Assembly: GCF_003854895.1 (NCBI RefSeq)
Contig: NZ_CP033966.1
Location: forward strand, 3,658,001 to 3,722,000
Length of the DNA stretch: 64,000 nucleotides
Origin: Pigmentiphaga sp. H8
GTDB lineage: Bacteria > Pseudomonadota > Gammaproteobacteria > Burkholderiales > Burkholderiaceae_B
Direction of reading: 5' to 3'
The translations under genes were made by a program, and so were the position numbers. The notes beneath the pieces were generated by a model that was not told the origin of the DNA, ran no database searches, and saw only the letters and a list, made by a program, of their open reading frames with translations. Positions 28,816 to 35,930 of the stretch are shown here, one piece after another (the stretch's first letter is position 1; every line of letters begins with the position of its first letter).

Positions 28816-29433
28816 TCAGTGCTGCATGGCGCGGGACTCCCGCCCGTCCATGGCGTCCGACGGCCTGGCCTGTACCTTGTCGCTCAGGACGGGCGGGGCC
28901 ACGGGATCGAAATCCACCCAGTCGCCCTCGCGCCACCGGCCCTCGGCCTTTTCCACGTCCTTGCCGCCGCACCCCCTGAGCACCTGGGCGGCGGCGGCCT
29001 CGGTCGCGACGGTGACATGGACAGCGGTCAGCACGCCGGCACGGCGCATTCCCGTGCTGTGGCCGGCCCGATAGGCGCGCGTCGCGCTGCGGGTGGCGAC
29101 CAGCGCGCCCCCCAGCGAACCGATGTAGGCGCCGACGCCCACCGCGATGATCAGGGCCAGCACGGATCCGGCCGCATACAACCAGACGATGGAACCGATC
29201 ACGGCTCCCACCAGGCCCAGCAAGGCAGCGCCGGCTATCGCGCCGTGCTTGGTCTTGCGCGACCCGGGGTCGGCGGCCTGGTCGCCGCCCAGGGGATAGC
29301 GGTCGTGCTGGCCGGCGGGATTGACGAAGAAGATGGAGACGTCCTCCTGGGCGAAACCGGCGGCGAACAGCTTGCGGCCGGCTTCCTCGGCCTCGGGAAA
29401 GGAGTCGAAACGGGCAGCGACGATGAGCGACAC
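28816..29433 (-). CDS. Glycine-rich membrane protein (general-stress-like)
   Basis: A 205-residue protein. The N-terminus MSLIVAARFDSFPEAEEAGR to about residue 40 resembles the ferredoxin-like fold seen at the start of general-stress GS17M/YflT-like proteins. Two Gly/Ala-rich membrane segments follow (GAIAGAALLGLVGAVIGSIV and ALIIAVGVGAYIGSLGGAL), then a second alpha-beta stretch with VHVTVATEAAAAQVL and a polar tail. The ribosome site GAGGAGA precedes the ATG, and a sigma-54-like -24/-12 element lies about 35 bases upstream. Function unknown; a stress-linked envelope role is inferred. Confidence 0.65.
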   Translation of the reverse strand: MSLIVAARFDSFPEAEEAGRKLFAAGFAQEDVSIFFVNPAGQHDRYPLGGDQAADPGSRKTKHGAIAGAALLGLVGAVIGSIVWLYAAGSVLALIIAVGVGAYIGSLGGALVATRSATRAYRAGHSTGMRRAGVLTAVHVTVATEAAAAQVLRGCGGKDVEKAEGRWREGDWVDFDPVAPPVLSDKVQARPSDAMDGRESRAMQH

Positions 29434-29467
29434 GGCAATCTCCTCGAATCACGGACGAGGTATCGCC

Positions 29468-29483
29468 AGCACGTATCGTGCCG
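29468..29483 (-). promoter_or_regulatory. Sigma-54-like element upstream of the glycine-rich protein
   Basis: On the minus strand the sequence is CGGCACGATACGTGCT, with GG and GC ten bases apart; it matches TGGCACG-N4-TTGC except for the first T and one T of TTGC. The predicted start near 29458 gives a 25-base leader that includes the ribosome site. The spacing is good, but the match is weaker than at rpoN. Confidence 0.45.
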
Positions 29484-29487
29484 CGCC

Positions 29488-29661
29488 TCATTCGCCCGGC
29501 GGCGTGGGAGGCGGCGGCGGCAGTTCGGGGTCGATGGGATCGGGCTGCTGGGCCGGCGGAACCGGCGGATCCCCCACCGGCTGGTTGGGCGGATCGCCCA
29601 CCGGCGGCGGATCCTTGACAGGGGGATCGGGGGGAACCGAGTGCGCGTACAACCGGGACAT
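29488..29661 (-). CDS. 57-residue proline-rich microprotein with DPP repeats
   Basis: A short frame with good start evidence: GGAGATCAC lies just before the ATG. The product starts MSRLYAHSVPPDPPV and then consists of near-repeats such as VKDPPPVGDPP and QPVGDPPVPP, ending PPTPPGE. Over 40 percent of residues are proline, so a polyproline helix is likely. There is no hydrophobic core or signal peptide. It sits between the response regulator and the glycine-rich protein gene on the same strand, about 30 bases after the regulator. Function unknown. Confidence 0.6.
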   Translation of the reverse strand: MSRLYAHSVPPDPPVKDPPPVGDPPNQPVGDPPVPPAQQPDPIDPELPPPPPTPPGE

Positions 29662-29691
29662 GGTCAGTGATCTCCGTAGCAGCAGGCGCGC

Positions 29692-31077
29692 TCAGGAAAC
29701 CGGCACGTCCTGCATGTCCGCCTCGCGGGCGTCGTCTGCGGCGTAATCCTCCAGCCGGTTGTAGAGCGTCTTCAGGCTGATGCCCAACACTTCGGCCGCG
29801 TGCTTCTTGACGCCCCCGCAGTGCTGCAGGGTGGCGAAGATCAGCCGCCTGTCGGCCTCAGCAAGCGACGTACCCACCTGAATGGTGACGATGGGTTCGC
29901 TTTCCGCCTTGCCGGCGGGCGCCAGCTGGATGGGGGCCGCCACCGTGTCGATCAGGCCGCCATCGGTCATGATGTAGGCGCGGTGCACATAGTTCTTCAG
30001 TTCCCGCACGTTGCCGGGCCAGGCATGCAACGCCATGTCGGCCAGCATGGCGGGCGAGAAAACCTTGGCCGACTTGTGGGTCTCGTTCAAGAGGTCCAGG
30101 AAGCTCTGGGCCAGGAGTTCGACGTCCTTGGCCCGTTCCCGCAGCGGCGGCAGATGGATGGGAAAGACGTTCAGGCGGTGGTAGAGATCCTCGCGCAGCT
30201 TGCCCTCGGCCACCGCCTCCTGCGGATTGCGGTTGGTGGCGGCGATGATGCGGACGTCGCACTCGGTTTCCTGGTTGGTGCCGACCCGCATGAACAACCC
30301 GGTCTCGAGCACCCGCAGCAGCTTCACCTGGAGTTCGATCGGCATCTCGGTGATCTCGTCCAGGAACAGCGTGCCGCCGTGCGAACGCTCGAAATAGCCC
30401 TTGTGCTGGCGTTCGGCGCCGGTAAAGCTGCCGCGCTCGTGCCCGAACATCTCGCTTTCGATCAGGTTCGGCGAAATGGCGCCGCAGTTCACCGCCAGGA
30501 AGGGCCGCTTGCGCCTCAGGCTCAGGTCGTGCAGCGTCTGCGCCGCCAGTTCCTTGCCGGTGCCGCTTTCACCGATCAAGAGCACGGTTGCCTCGGTGGG
30601 CGCGACCTTGCCGATCTGGTCGTACAGGTCCTGCATGGAGGGCGAGCCGCCCAGCATGCGGCCGAAGCGGCCGAAGCGGCGCAGCTCGCCGCGCAGCGAG
30701 CCGATTTCGGCCTTCAGGTCACCCGCCCGCGGGATGCGGTCAAGGATGGCCTTGAGCCGCTGCATGTTGATCGGCTTGATGAGATAGTCGGCCGCGCCCA
30801 GGCGCAAGGCGTCCACCGCGCTCTCCACGCTGGCGTGGCCGGTGATCAGGATGACCTCGACCGGAATGGACGGATCCAGCTCCTTGAATAGATCCATGCC
30901 GCTGCCATCCGGCAGCTTCAGGTCGGTCAGCACGACGTCCGGACTCTGGCGCACGATCTGAATGCGGGCTTCCCGGAGGTCGCCCGCAACGGCGGTGGTA
31001 AGCCCCTCGGCGCCGACGATTTCCGCCAGGGCCGCCCGGGTGTTCGGTTCGTCGTCCACGATCAGGACATGCGGCAT
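29692..31077 (-). CDS. NtrC-family sigma-54 response regulator
   Basis: A 461-residue bacterial enhancer-binding protein. Residues 1-120 form a receiver domain with VDDEPN acidic pocket and phosphoacceptor Asp in VVLTDLKLPDGSG. The AAA+ domain has Walker A GESGTGKE, the sigma-54 contact loop GSFTGA (Ser variant of GAFTGA), Walker B GGTLFLDEIT and the R-finger region. The C-terminus is a Fis-type helix-turn-helix ending VLGISLKTLYNRL. No histidine kinase is adjacent, so its sensor is elsewhere. It lies 3.4 kb from rpoN. Confidence 0.93.
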   Translation of the reverse strand: MPHVLIVDDEPNTRAALAEIVGAEGLTTAVAGDLREARIQIVRQSPDVVLTDLKLPDGSGMDLFKELDPSIPVEVILITGHASVESAVDALRLGAADYLIKPINMQRLKAILDRIPRAGDLKAEIGSLRGELRRFGRFGRMLGGSPSMQDLYDQIGKVAPTEATVLLIGESGTGKELAAQTLHDLSLRRKRPFLAVNCGAISPNLIESEMFGHERGSFTGAERQHKGYFERSHGGTLFLDEITEMPIELQVKLLRVLETGLFMRVGTNQETECDVRIIAATNRNPQEAVAEGKLREDLYHRLNVFPIHLPPLRERAKDVELLAQSFLDLLNETHKSAKVFSPAMLADMALHAWPGNVRELKNYVHRAYIMTDGGLIDTVAAPIQLAPAGKAESEPIVTIQVGTSLAEADRRLIFATLQHCGGVKKHAAEVLGISLKTLYNRLEDYAADDAREADMQDVPVS

Positions 31078-31131
31078 GCAGTGTGGCTCCTCGATGCGAT
31101 GATGATCGGAATGGCCGGACGAAGGCGGCGG

Positions 31132-31452
31132 CTAGCGCCTGGGCGCGAGCAGGCCGATGACCACGCCCACCGCGATGGCGATGCCCACCGCCCGCCAGGG
31201 ATTGTCGTGCACGTAGGCATCGGTCTGGGCCGACGCCTGCCGGTAGGACTCGGCGGCGCCGCGGCGCACGTCGTGGTACAGGTCCTGGGCGCGATCCAGC
31301 TGGTCGCGCAGCCGCGCCCGCGCCGTGTCCAGTTCGTGGCCCGCCTGGCCGGCCGTGTTCCGCAGGAGCGCCTCGGCGTCCTCGACCAGGCTCCGGACCT
31401 GGCCGATGGCGCCTTCCACGTCACGCAGTCCCGCAACCCGATGCTTGCCCAT
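31132..31452 (-). CDS. DUF883 (ElaB/YqjD-like) membrane protein
   Basis: A 106-residue protein with a helical, charged N-terminal part (about residues 5-75, coiled coil) and a single C-terminal membrane anchor GIAIAVGVVIGLLAPRR, preceded by the family signature YVHDNPWRAVGIA. ElaB/YqjD proteins are inner-membrane, ribosome-binding and stationary-phase/stress induced in E. coli. It is upstream of the response regulator on the same strand, 54 bases apart. A sigma-70-like TATACA with a weak -35 lies at 31527-31555. Confidence 0.85.
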   Translation of the reverse strand: MGKHRVAGLRDVEGAIGQVRSLVEDAEALLRNTAGQAGHELDTARARLRDQLDRAQDLYHDVRRGAAESYRQASAQTDAYVHDNPWRAVGIAIAVGVVIGLLAPRR

Positions 31453-31567
31453 AGTGGCTCCTCGTCAAGGTGGTGAATAAGCAATTACGAAGAAAATGGC
31501 CGGCCGTCGCAACATTGCTTACTCCTTGTATAGACTGCCTCCGTTCTCGGCCCAAGTGCAAGCAATA

Positions 31568-31580
31568 GGTAAGAATTACA
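31568..31580. promoter_or_regulatory. GGTAA-N3-TTAC palindrome in a divergent promoter region
   Basis: GGTAAGAATTACA is an imperfect copy of the perfect palindrome CGGTAA-N3-TTACCG found 2.7 kb away upstream of rpoN. It lies in the 284-base gap between the divergent DUF883 and receiver-less activator genes, and could be a binding site for one of the two activators. Confidence 0.35.
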
Positions 31581-31736
31581 TGAAATCTTGTAAATTCCCC
31601 TGACCCGCGCGCGGGGCTTGCCACAGCCCGTTACCATCCCCCCCGCGACCGGCTTCCGGCATGCGGGGCTCCCTGCTTAGAATGAGGCGTCCGCCCTGCC
31701 TTGGGCACTCCCGCCCTTGGCACACCCTGGAGATTC

Positions 31737-32816
31737 ATGCGGAAGGAACAGGCAATGCGCCCTGAGGAAGGCTTGGTACCGATACTGGAAAGCGATGTGC
31801 CCGACACGGCCGGCAGCCACTCGGCGCAGCTCGCGGCCGAACCCGTTCGCCCGACTCCCCCGCCCCAGCACTACGGGCTGCTGTATGGCAGCGCCGTGCC
31901 CATGCGGGAGCTGTACCAGCAGATCGAGAAGGTGGCCCCCACCGCGCTGACGGTGCTGATCGTGGGCGAAAGCGGCACCGGCAAGGAGCTGGTCGCGCGC
32001 ACCCTGCACGAGAAGAGCCCGCGCCACGGCGGCCCCTTCATCCCGGTCAACTGCGGCGCCATCCCCGCGACGCTGATCGAGGGAGAACTGTTCGGACACG
32101 AGAAAGGCAGCTTCACCGGCGCCATCCAGCAGCACGTGGGGTATTTCGAACGCGCCGCCGGCGGCACCATTTTCCTGGACGAGATCACGGAAATGGCCCC
32201 GGAGATGCAGATCAAGCTGCTGCGCGTGCTCGAGACCTCCACCTTCCACCGGGTCGGGGGAACCGAACAGCTCTCCACCGACGTCCGGGTCATCGCCGCG
32301 ACCAACCGCGATCCCCAGGTGGCGGTCCAGGAAGGACGCTTCCGGGAAGACCTGCTGTACCGCCTGGCGGTGTTCCCGCTGCGGGTACCGCCGCTGCGCG
32401 AACGGCCCGCCGACATCGATCTGCTGGCGCAGCGTTTCCTGGACCAGCTCAACGCGACCGAGAAGACCCGCAAGCGCTTCGCCCGGGCCACCCTGGACGG
32501 CCTGCGCCAGTACCACTGGCCGGGCAACGTACGGGAACTGAAGAACGCCGTGCATCGGGCGTTCATCCTGGCCGACGACGAGGTCGAGGTGCAGAATCCC
32601 GAGCCCGCCCCGCGCAACCGCAAGGTGGTCCGGCGCGAGGGCAGCCTGGAACTGGCGGTGGGCATCCCGCTGCCGGACGCCCAGCGGGAACTCATACTCG
32701 CAACGCTGGCGCATTACGGCGGAGACAAGCGGCAGACCGCCAGCACGCTGGGCATCAGCCTCAAGACGCTCTATAACCGGCTGGACACCTACAAGCACGG
32801 CGGCGGCGACGCCTAG
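31737..32816 (+). CDS. Receiver-less sigma-54 enhancer-binding protein
   Basis: A 359-residue activator without an N-terminal receiver; only a ~50-residue Pro-rich leader precedes the AAA+ domain. Walker A GESGTGKE, GSFTGA loop, Walker B GGTIFLDEIT and DLLYRLAVFPLRVPPLRERP are intact. The C-terminal Fis-type helix-turn-helix ends TLGISLKTLYNRL, identical over twelve residues to that of the NtrC-type regulator nearby. Lacking a sensory domain it may be constitutively active or controlled by its expression or a partner. ATG 31737 follows GGAG; 31755 is an alternative start. Confidence 0.9.
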   Translation: MRKEQAMRPEEGLVPILESDVPDTAGSHSAQLAAEPVRPTPPPQHYGLLYGSAVPMRELYQQIEKVAPTALTVLIVGESGTGKELVARTLHEKSPRHGGPFIPVNCGAIPATLIEGELFGHEKGSFTGAIQQHVGYFERAAGGTIFLDEITEMAPEMQIKLLRVLETSTFHRVGGTEQLSTDVRVIAATNRDPQVAVQEGRFREDLLYRLAVFPLRVPPLRERPADIDLLAQRFLDQLNATEKTRKRFARATLDGLRQYHWPGNVRELKNAVHRAFILADDEVEVQNPEPAPRNRKVVRREGSLELAVGIPLPDAQRELILATLAHYGGDKRQTASTLGISLKTLYNRLDTYKHGGGDA

Positions 32817-32824
32817 GACCGCCG

Positions 32825-34219
32825 CTACAGCCAGCGCTCCAGCAGGCGCGACATGAACTCCTTGAACCTGGCCGTCAGCGGCCGCTTCTTCCATTGTTCG
32901 AGCACCACCGGTACGGACGCCTGCCTGTCGCGTTCGAACAGGGCCTCCATCTGGGTGCCGAAGTCGGCGCCCAGGATCACGGCGTTGATCTCGTGGTTCA
33001 GGGTGAAGCTGCGCCAATCGAGGTTGCTGGAGCCGGCCGTGGACCAGACACCGTCCACCACGGCCGTCTTGGCGTGCAGCAGCACGTCCTTGCGTTCGTA
33101 GATCTTCACGCCGGCTTCGAGCAGTTCCTCGTAGTGGGAACGGCCGGCATGCAGCACGATCGAGAAATCGCTGAACCCCGGCAGCAGCAGCGTCACGTCG
33201 ACGCCGCGGCGGGCGGCATCGCCCAGGGCCGCGATGAAACCCGGATCGGGCACGAAGTAGGCCATGGTGATGTGCACCGACCGCTGCGAACTGTTGATGG
33301 CGGACAGCAGCGTCAGGTAGATGGCGTGGTTGTCCGCCGAACCCGGGCGGTTGACCAGGATGCGCACCACATGCGGCCCCCGCCGGGGTTGCTGCGGCAG
33401 GAAGTCGATATCGCCCAGCGGCGGCCCGCCCTGGCTGCGCCAGCCCTCCAGGAACACGCGCTCGACGTCGGGCACCGCGGGGCCGCGGATGCTGATGTGC
33501 GTGTCCCGCCAGGGCGCGTCCTGCCGGCCCTCGGCCTCGTGGGCCCGGGCCGACGATCCGGCCACCGGCCGTGACGCGTAGACGTCGCTCAGATTGATCC
33601 CGCCGATGAAGGCGACCTCGCCGTCCACCACCAGGATCTTGCGATGGCTGCGCTCGTTGAGGGACCAGTTGCCCCGGCTCTTGAGCGGATTGACGGGATT
33701 GAAGAAGACCACCTGCACGCCGGCCTGCCGCATGCGATCGAAGAGATCGGGCGGAACGGACAAGGTGCCGATGTCGTCGACCATGACGGCCACGGCGACG
33801 CCTTGCGCGCGCTTGGCGATCAGCATTTCGGCCACGAGATTGCCGATCCGGTCGTCCTCGAAGATGTAGCTTTCCAGATGGATGAAGCGGCGCGCGGCGC
33901 CGATGGCTTCCTCCATCGCGCGATAGGTGCTGGGACCGTCGCCGAAGAGCCGCACCTCGTTGCCGACGACCAGCGGCGCATCGGTCACCGCCTCCTCGAC
34001 CTGCAGGTGCCGCGCCAGGAAATCGCCCGCCTGGCCCCGGGCGTCCAGTTGCTGGATGATGCGGCGGCTTTCGCGGTAGGTCAGCAGGCCGGTTTCGCTG
34101 GAGATGCGGACCTTGCGCCGGGGCTCGGTGCCGCTGGCCGGATCGGGAAGCGGGCTGGCGCAGTGGCACAGCACCACCGCGCACAGGCCGTACAGAAGAA
34201 CGCGCAGGAAGCTTCGCAT
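32825..34219 (-). CDS. Cardiolipin-synthase-like phospholipase D family lipoprotein
   Basis: A 464-residue protein with two HKD motifs: HRKILVVDGEVAFIGGIN and HAKTAVVDGVWSTAGSSN, the paired catalytic sites of cardiolipin synthases of the ClsB type. Instead of two N-terminal membrane helices it has a short hydrophobic leader with cysteines (VVLCHCAS), suggesting a lipoprotein on the periplasmic side. The final part, WKKRPLTARFKEFMSRLLERW, is basic and amphipathic as in ClsB. It converges on the receiver-less activator gene and is divergent from rpoN. Confidence 0.88.
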   Translation of the reverse strand: MRSFLRVLLYGLCAVVLCHCASPLPDPASGTEPRRKVRISSETGLLTYRESRRIIQQLDARGQAGDFLARHLQVEEAVTDAPLVVGNEVRLFGDGPSTYRAMEEAIGAARRFIHLESYIFEDDRIGNLVAEMLIAKRAQGVAVAVMVDDIGTLSVPPDLFDRMRQAGVQVVFFNPVNPLKSRGNWSLNERSHRKILVVDGEVAFIGGINLSDVYASRPVAGSSARAHEAEGRQDAPWRDTHISIRGPAVPDVERVFLEGWRSQGGPPLGDIDFLPQQPRRGPHVVRILVNRPGSADNHAIYLTLLSAINSSQRSVHITMAYFVPDPGFIAALGDAARRGVDVTLLLPGFSDFSIVLHAGRSHYEELLEAGVKIYERKDVLLHAKTAVVDGVWSTAGSSNLDWRSFTLNHEINAVILGADFGTQMEALFERDRQASVPVVLEQWKKRPLTARFKEFMSRLLERWL

Positions 34220-34289
34220 GTTTTTCTCATTCTGTTACGAGACAGACCCGTTCCGTCGAACTTAACCCCTGTCCAGCCGGCCTTTGCAC

Positions 34290-34304
34290 CGGTAAAACTT
34301 ACCG
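34290..34304. promoter_or_regulatory. Palindrome CGGTAA-N3-TTACCG upstream of the rpoN promoter
   Basis: A perfect inverted repeat (34290-34295 and 34299-34304) centred about 70 bases upstream of the -24 element of rpoN, a normal distance for an enhancer-binding-protein site. A related GGTAA-N3-TTAC lies at 31568. Confidence 0.5.
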
Positions 34305-34364
34305 AAGCGGCAAGAGCTGCACGCTATTTTCCACTGTCCTGCGCATCATGCCTACGGCTTCGCA

Positions 34365-34381
34365 TTGGCACGAAGCTTGCA
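34365..34381 (+). promoter_or_regulatory. Sigma-54 (-24/-12) promoter of rpoN
   Basis: TTGGCACGAAGCTTGCA matches the sigma-54 consensus at every defined position, with GG at 34367-34368 and GC at 34379-34380. Transcription would begin around 34391, giving a ~47-base leader to the TTG start of rpoN. This implies autoregulation by sigma-54. Confidence 0.8.
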
Positions 34382-34437
34382 CGTAAGGGGATTGCGACAT
34401 TCAACGGCCATGGTCCGGCCAAGCACGGGAGACGGCA

Positions 34438-35880
34438 TTGGTTCAAGCTACTTACGACATGCGTGTGCGGCAGCAACTGTCCTTGACGCCCAGGCTCCAG
34501 CAGTCCGTCAAGCTGTTGCAGATGTCCGCGCTCGAGTTCACACAGGAGCTGCAGCAAGCCATCGCGAACAACCCGTTCCTGGAGGAAGACGACCAGGACG
34601 CCTCGGCCGCGGCGCAGGCCAGCGAATCGGTCCTTCCGGTGGATCGCAATGCCACCGGCCAGGCCGAAGCCGACGACGCCCCCGAGCCCCCTCCCCCCGC
34701 CTTCGACCCGGAGCCCTACGGCGGCAGCTACGCCGGTAGCCGGACCCGCGACGACGACGGCGAGGAGCGGCCCGACATCGGACAATGGACGCACAGCTCC
34801 ATGGGGCTGCACGACCACCTTCACCAGCAGTTGTGCGGCTACCGGCTGGGAGACCGCGACCGGCTGCTGGCCGAGATCATCATCGAGGCGCTGGACGAGG
34901 ACGGCTACCTGCGCCAGGACTTCGACGAACTGGCCGACACGCTGTCCGTGCAGCCCGCGCCGTCCCACGACGAGTGGATGGTCGCGCTGACCCTGGTCCA
35001 GCACCTGGACACGCCGGGACTCGCGGCCCGCAGCCTGGGAGAATGCCTGCGCCTGCAACTGGCGGCCCAGCGCGAGGCCACGCCGGGGCGCGCGCTGGCG
35101 ATGGCGATCGCCGACCAGTACCTGGACCTGATGGCGCGCCGCGAGACGGCGGAGCTGCGCCGCCGGCTGGGCTGCAACGACGAGGAACTGGCGGTGGCCT
35201 GCCGGCTCATACGCAGCCTGACGCCGCGGCCCGGATTTGCCTTCTCGGAAGAAGGCACCGACCACATCGTGCCCGACGTGATCGTGCGCAAGATCCGGAA
35301 CAAGTGGGTGATCTCCACCAACCCGGCAGTCATGCCCAAGGCCCGCCTGCACCAGGCCTACGCCAACCTGTTCCGCAAGGCGCGCTGCGACGACCGGGCT
35401 CCGCTGGCGCAAGAGTTGCAGGAGGCGCGCTGGCTGATACGCAACGTCGAACAGCGCTTCACCACCATCCAGCGGGTGGCCGAGGCCATCGTCGCGCACC
35501 AGCGCACCTTCTTCGACTACGGCGAGATCGCGCTCAAGCCGCTGGTGCTGCGCAAGGTGGCCGAGGAACTGGACCTGCACGAGTCCACGGTCTCGCGCGC
35601 GACGAACAACAAGTACATGGCCACGCCGCGCGGCGTGTTCGAGTTCAAGCACTTCTTCTCGCGCGAACTGGCCACCGAAACGGGCGGCCGCTGTTCGGCC
35701 GCGGCGGTGCGCGCCCTGATCCGCGACATGATCGCCGCCGAGAACCGCCGCGATCCCCTGTCCGACGTCTCGCTGACCAGGATGCTGGCGGAACAGGGCG
35801 TGGTGGTGGCGCGGCGCACCGTCACCAAGTACCGCGACCTGATGAAACTGCCACCCGCGGAATTGCGCAAACAGCCCTGA
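34438..35880 (+). CDS. rpoN: RNA polymerase sigma-54 factor
   Basis: A 480-residue sigma-54. Region I is Gln/Leu-rich (LTPRLQQSVKLLQMSALEF, ELQQAIANNPFLEE); an acidic region II follows; the core-binding and HTH parts include LHESTVSRATNNKYMATPRG; the RpoN box is ARRTVTKYRDLM near the C-terminus. Start is TTG 34438 with GGGAGAC upstream; ATG 34459 (MRVRQQL) is the alternative. The usual rpoN neighbours (lptB, hpf, ptsN) are missing; instead the gene lies among two sigma-54 activators, a phospholipase-D protein and an AsmA protein, so it may be a second rpoN copy. Confidence 0.94.
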   Translation: MVQATYDMRVRQQLSLTPRLQQSVKLLQMSALEFTQELQQAIANNPFLEEDDQDASAAAQASESVLPVDRNATGQAEADDAPEPPPPAFDPEPYGGSYAGSRTRDDDGEERPDIGQWTHSSMGLHDHLHQQLCGYRLGDRDRLLAEIIIEALDEDGYLRQDFDELADTLSVQPAPSHDEWMVALTLVQHLDTPGLAARSLGECLRLQLAAQREATPGRALAMAIADQYLDLMARRETAELRRRLGCNDEELAVACRLIRSLTPRPGFAFSEEGTDHIVPDVIVRKIRNKWVISTNPAVMPKARLHQAYANLFRKARCDDRAPLAQELQEARWLIRNVEQRFTTIQRVAEAIVAHQRTFFDYGEIALKPLVLRKVAEELDLHESTVSRATNNKYMATPRGVFEFKHFFSRELATETGGRCSAAAVRALIRDMIAAENRRDPLSDVSLTRMLAEQGVVVARRTVTKYRDLMKLPPAELRKQP

Positions 35881-35930
35881 GCCATTAAAACGCGGGGATG
35901 GGAGCGTGCCTCTTTCCGCGAAATCTGCCG

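Noticed and set aside
31720..31736. TTGGCAC before the receiver-less activator as a sigma-54 promoter
   Set aside because: The -24 half is perfect but there is no GC at the -12 position (GG-N10-AG) and it runs into the ribosome site.
34459..34461. ATG 34459 as definite start of rpoN
   Set aside because: Possible, but TTG 34438 has a better-placed purine-rich ribosome site; left as alternative.
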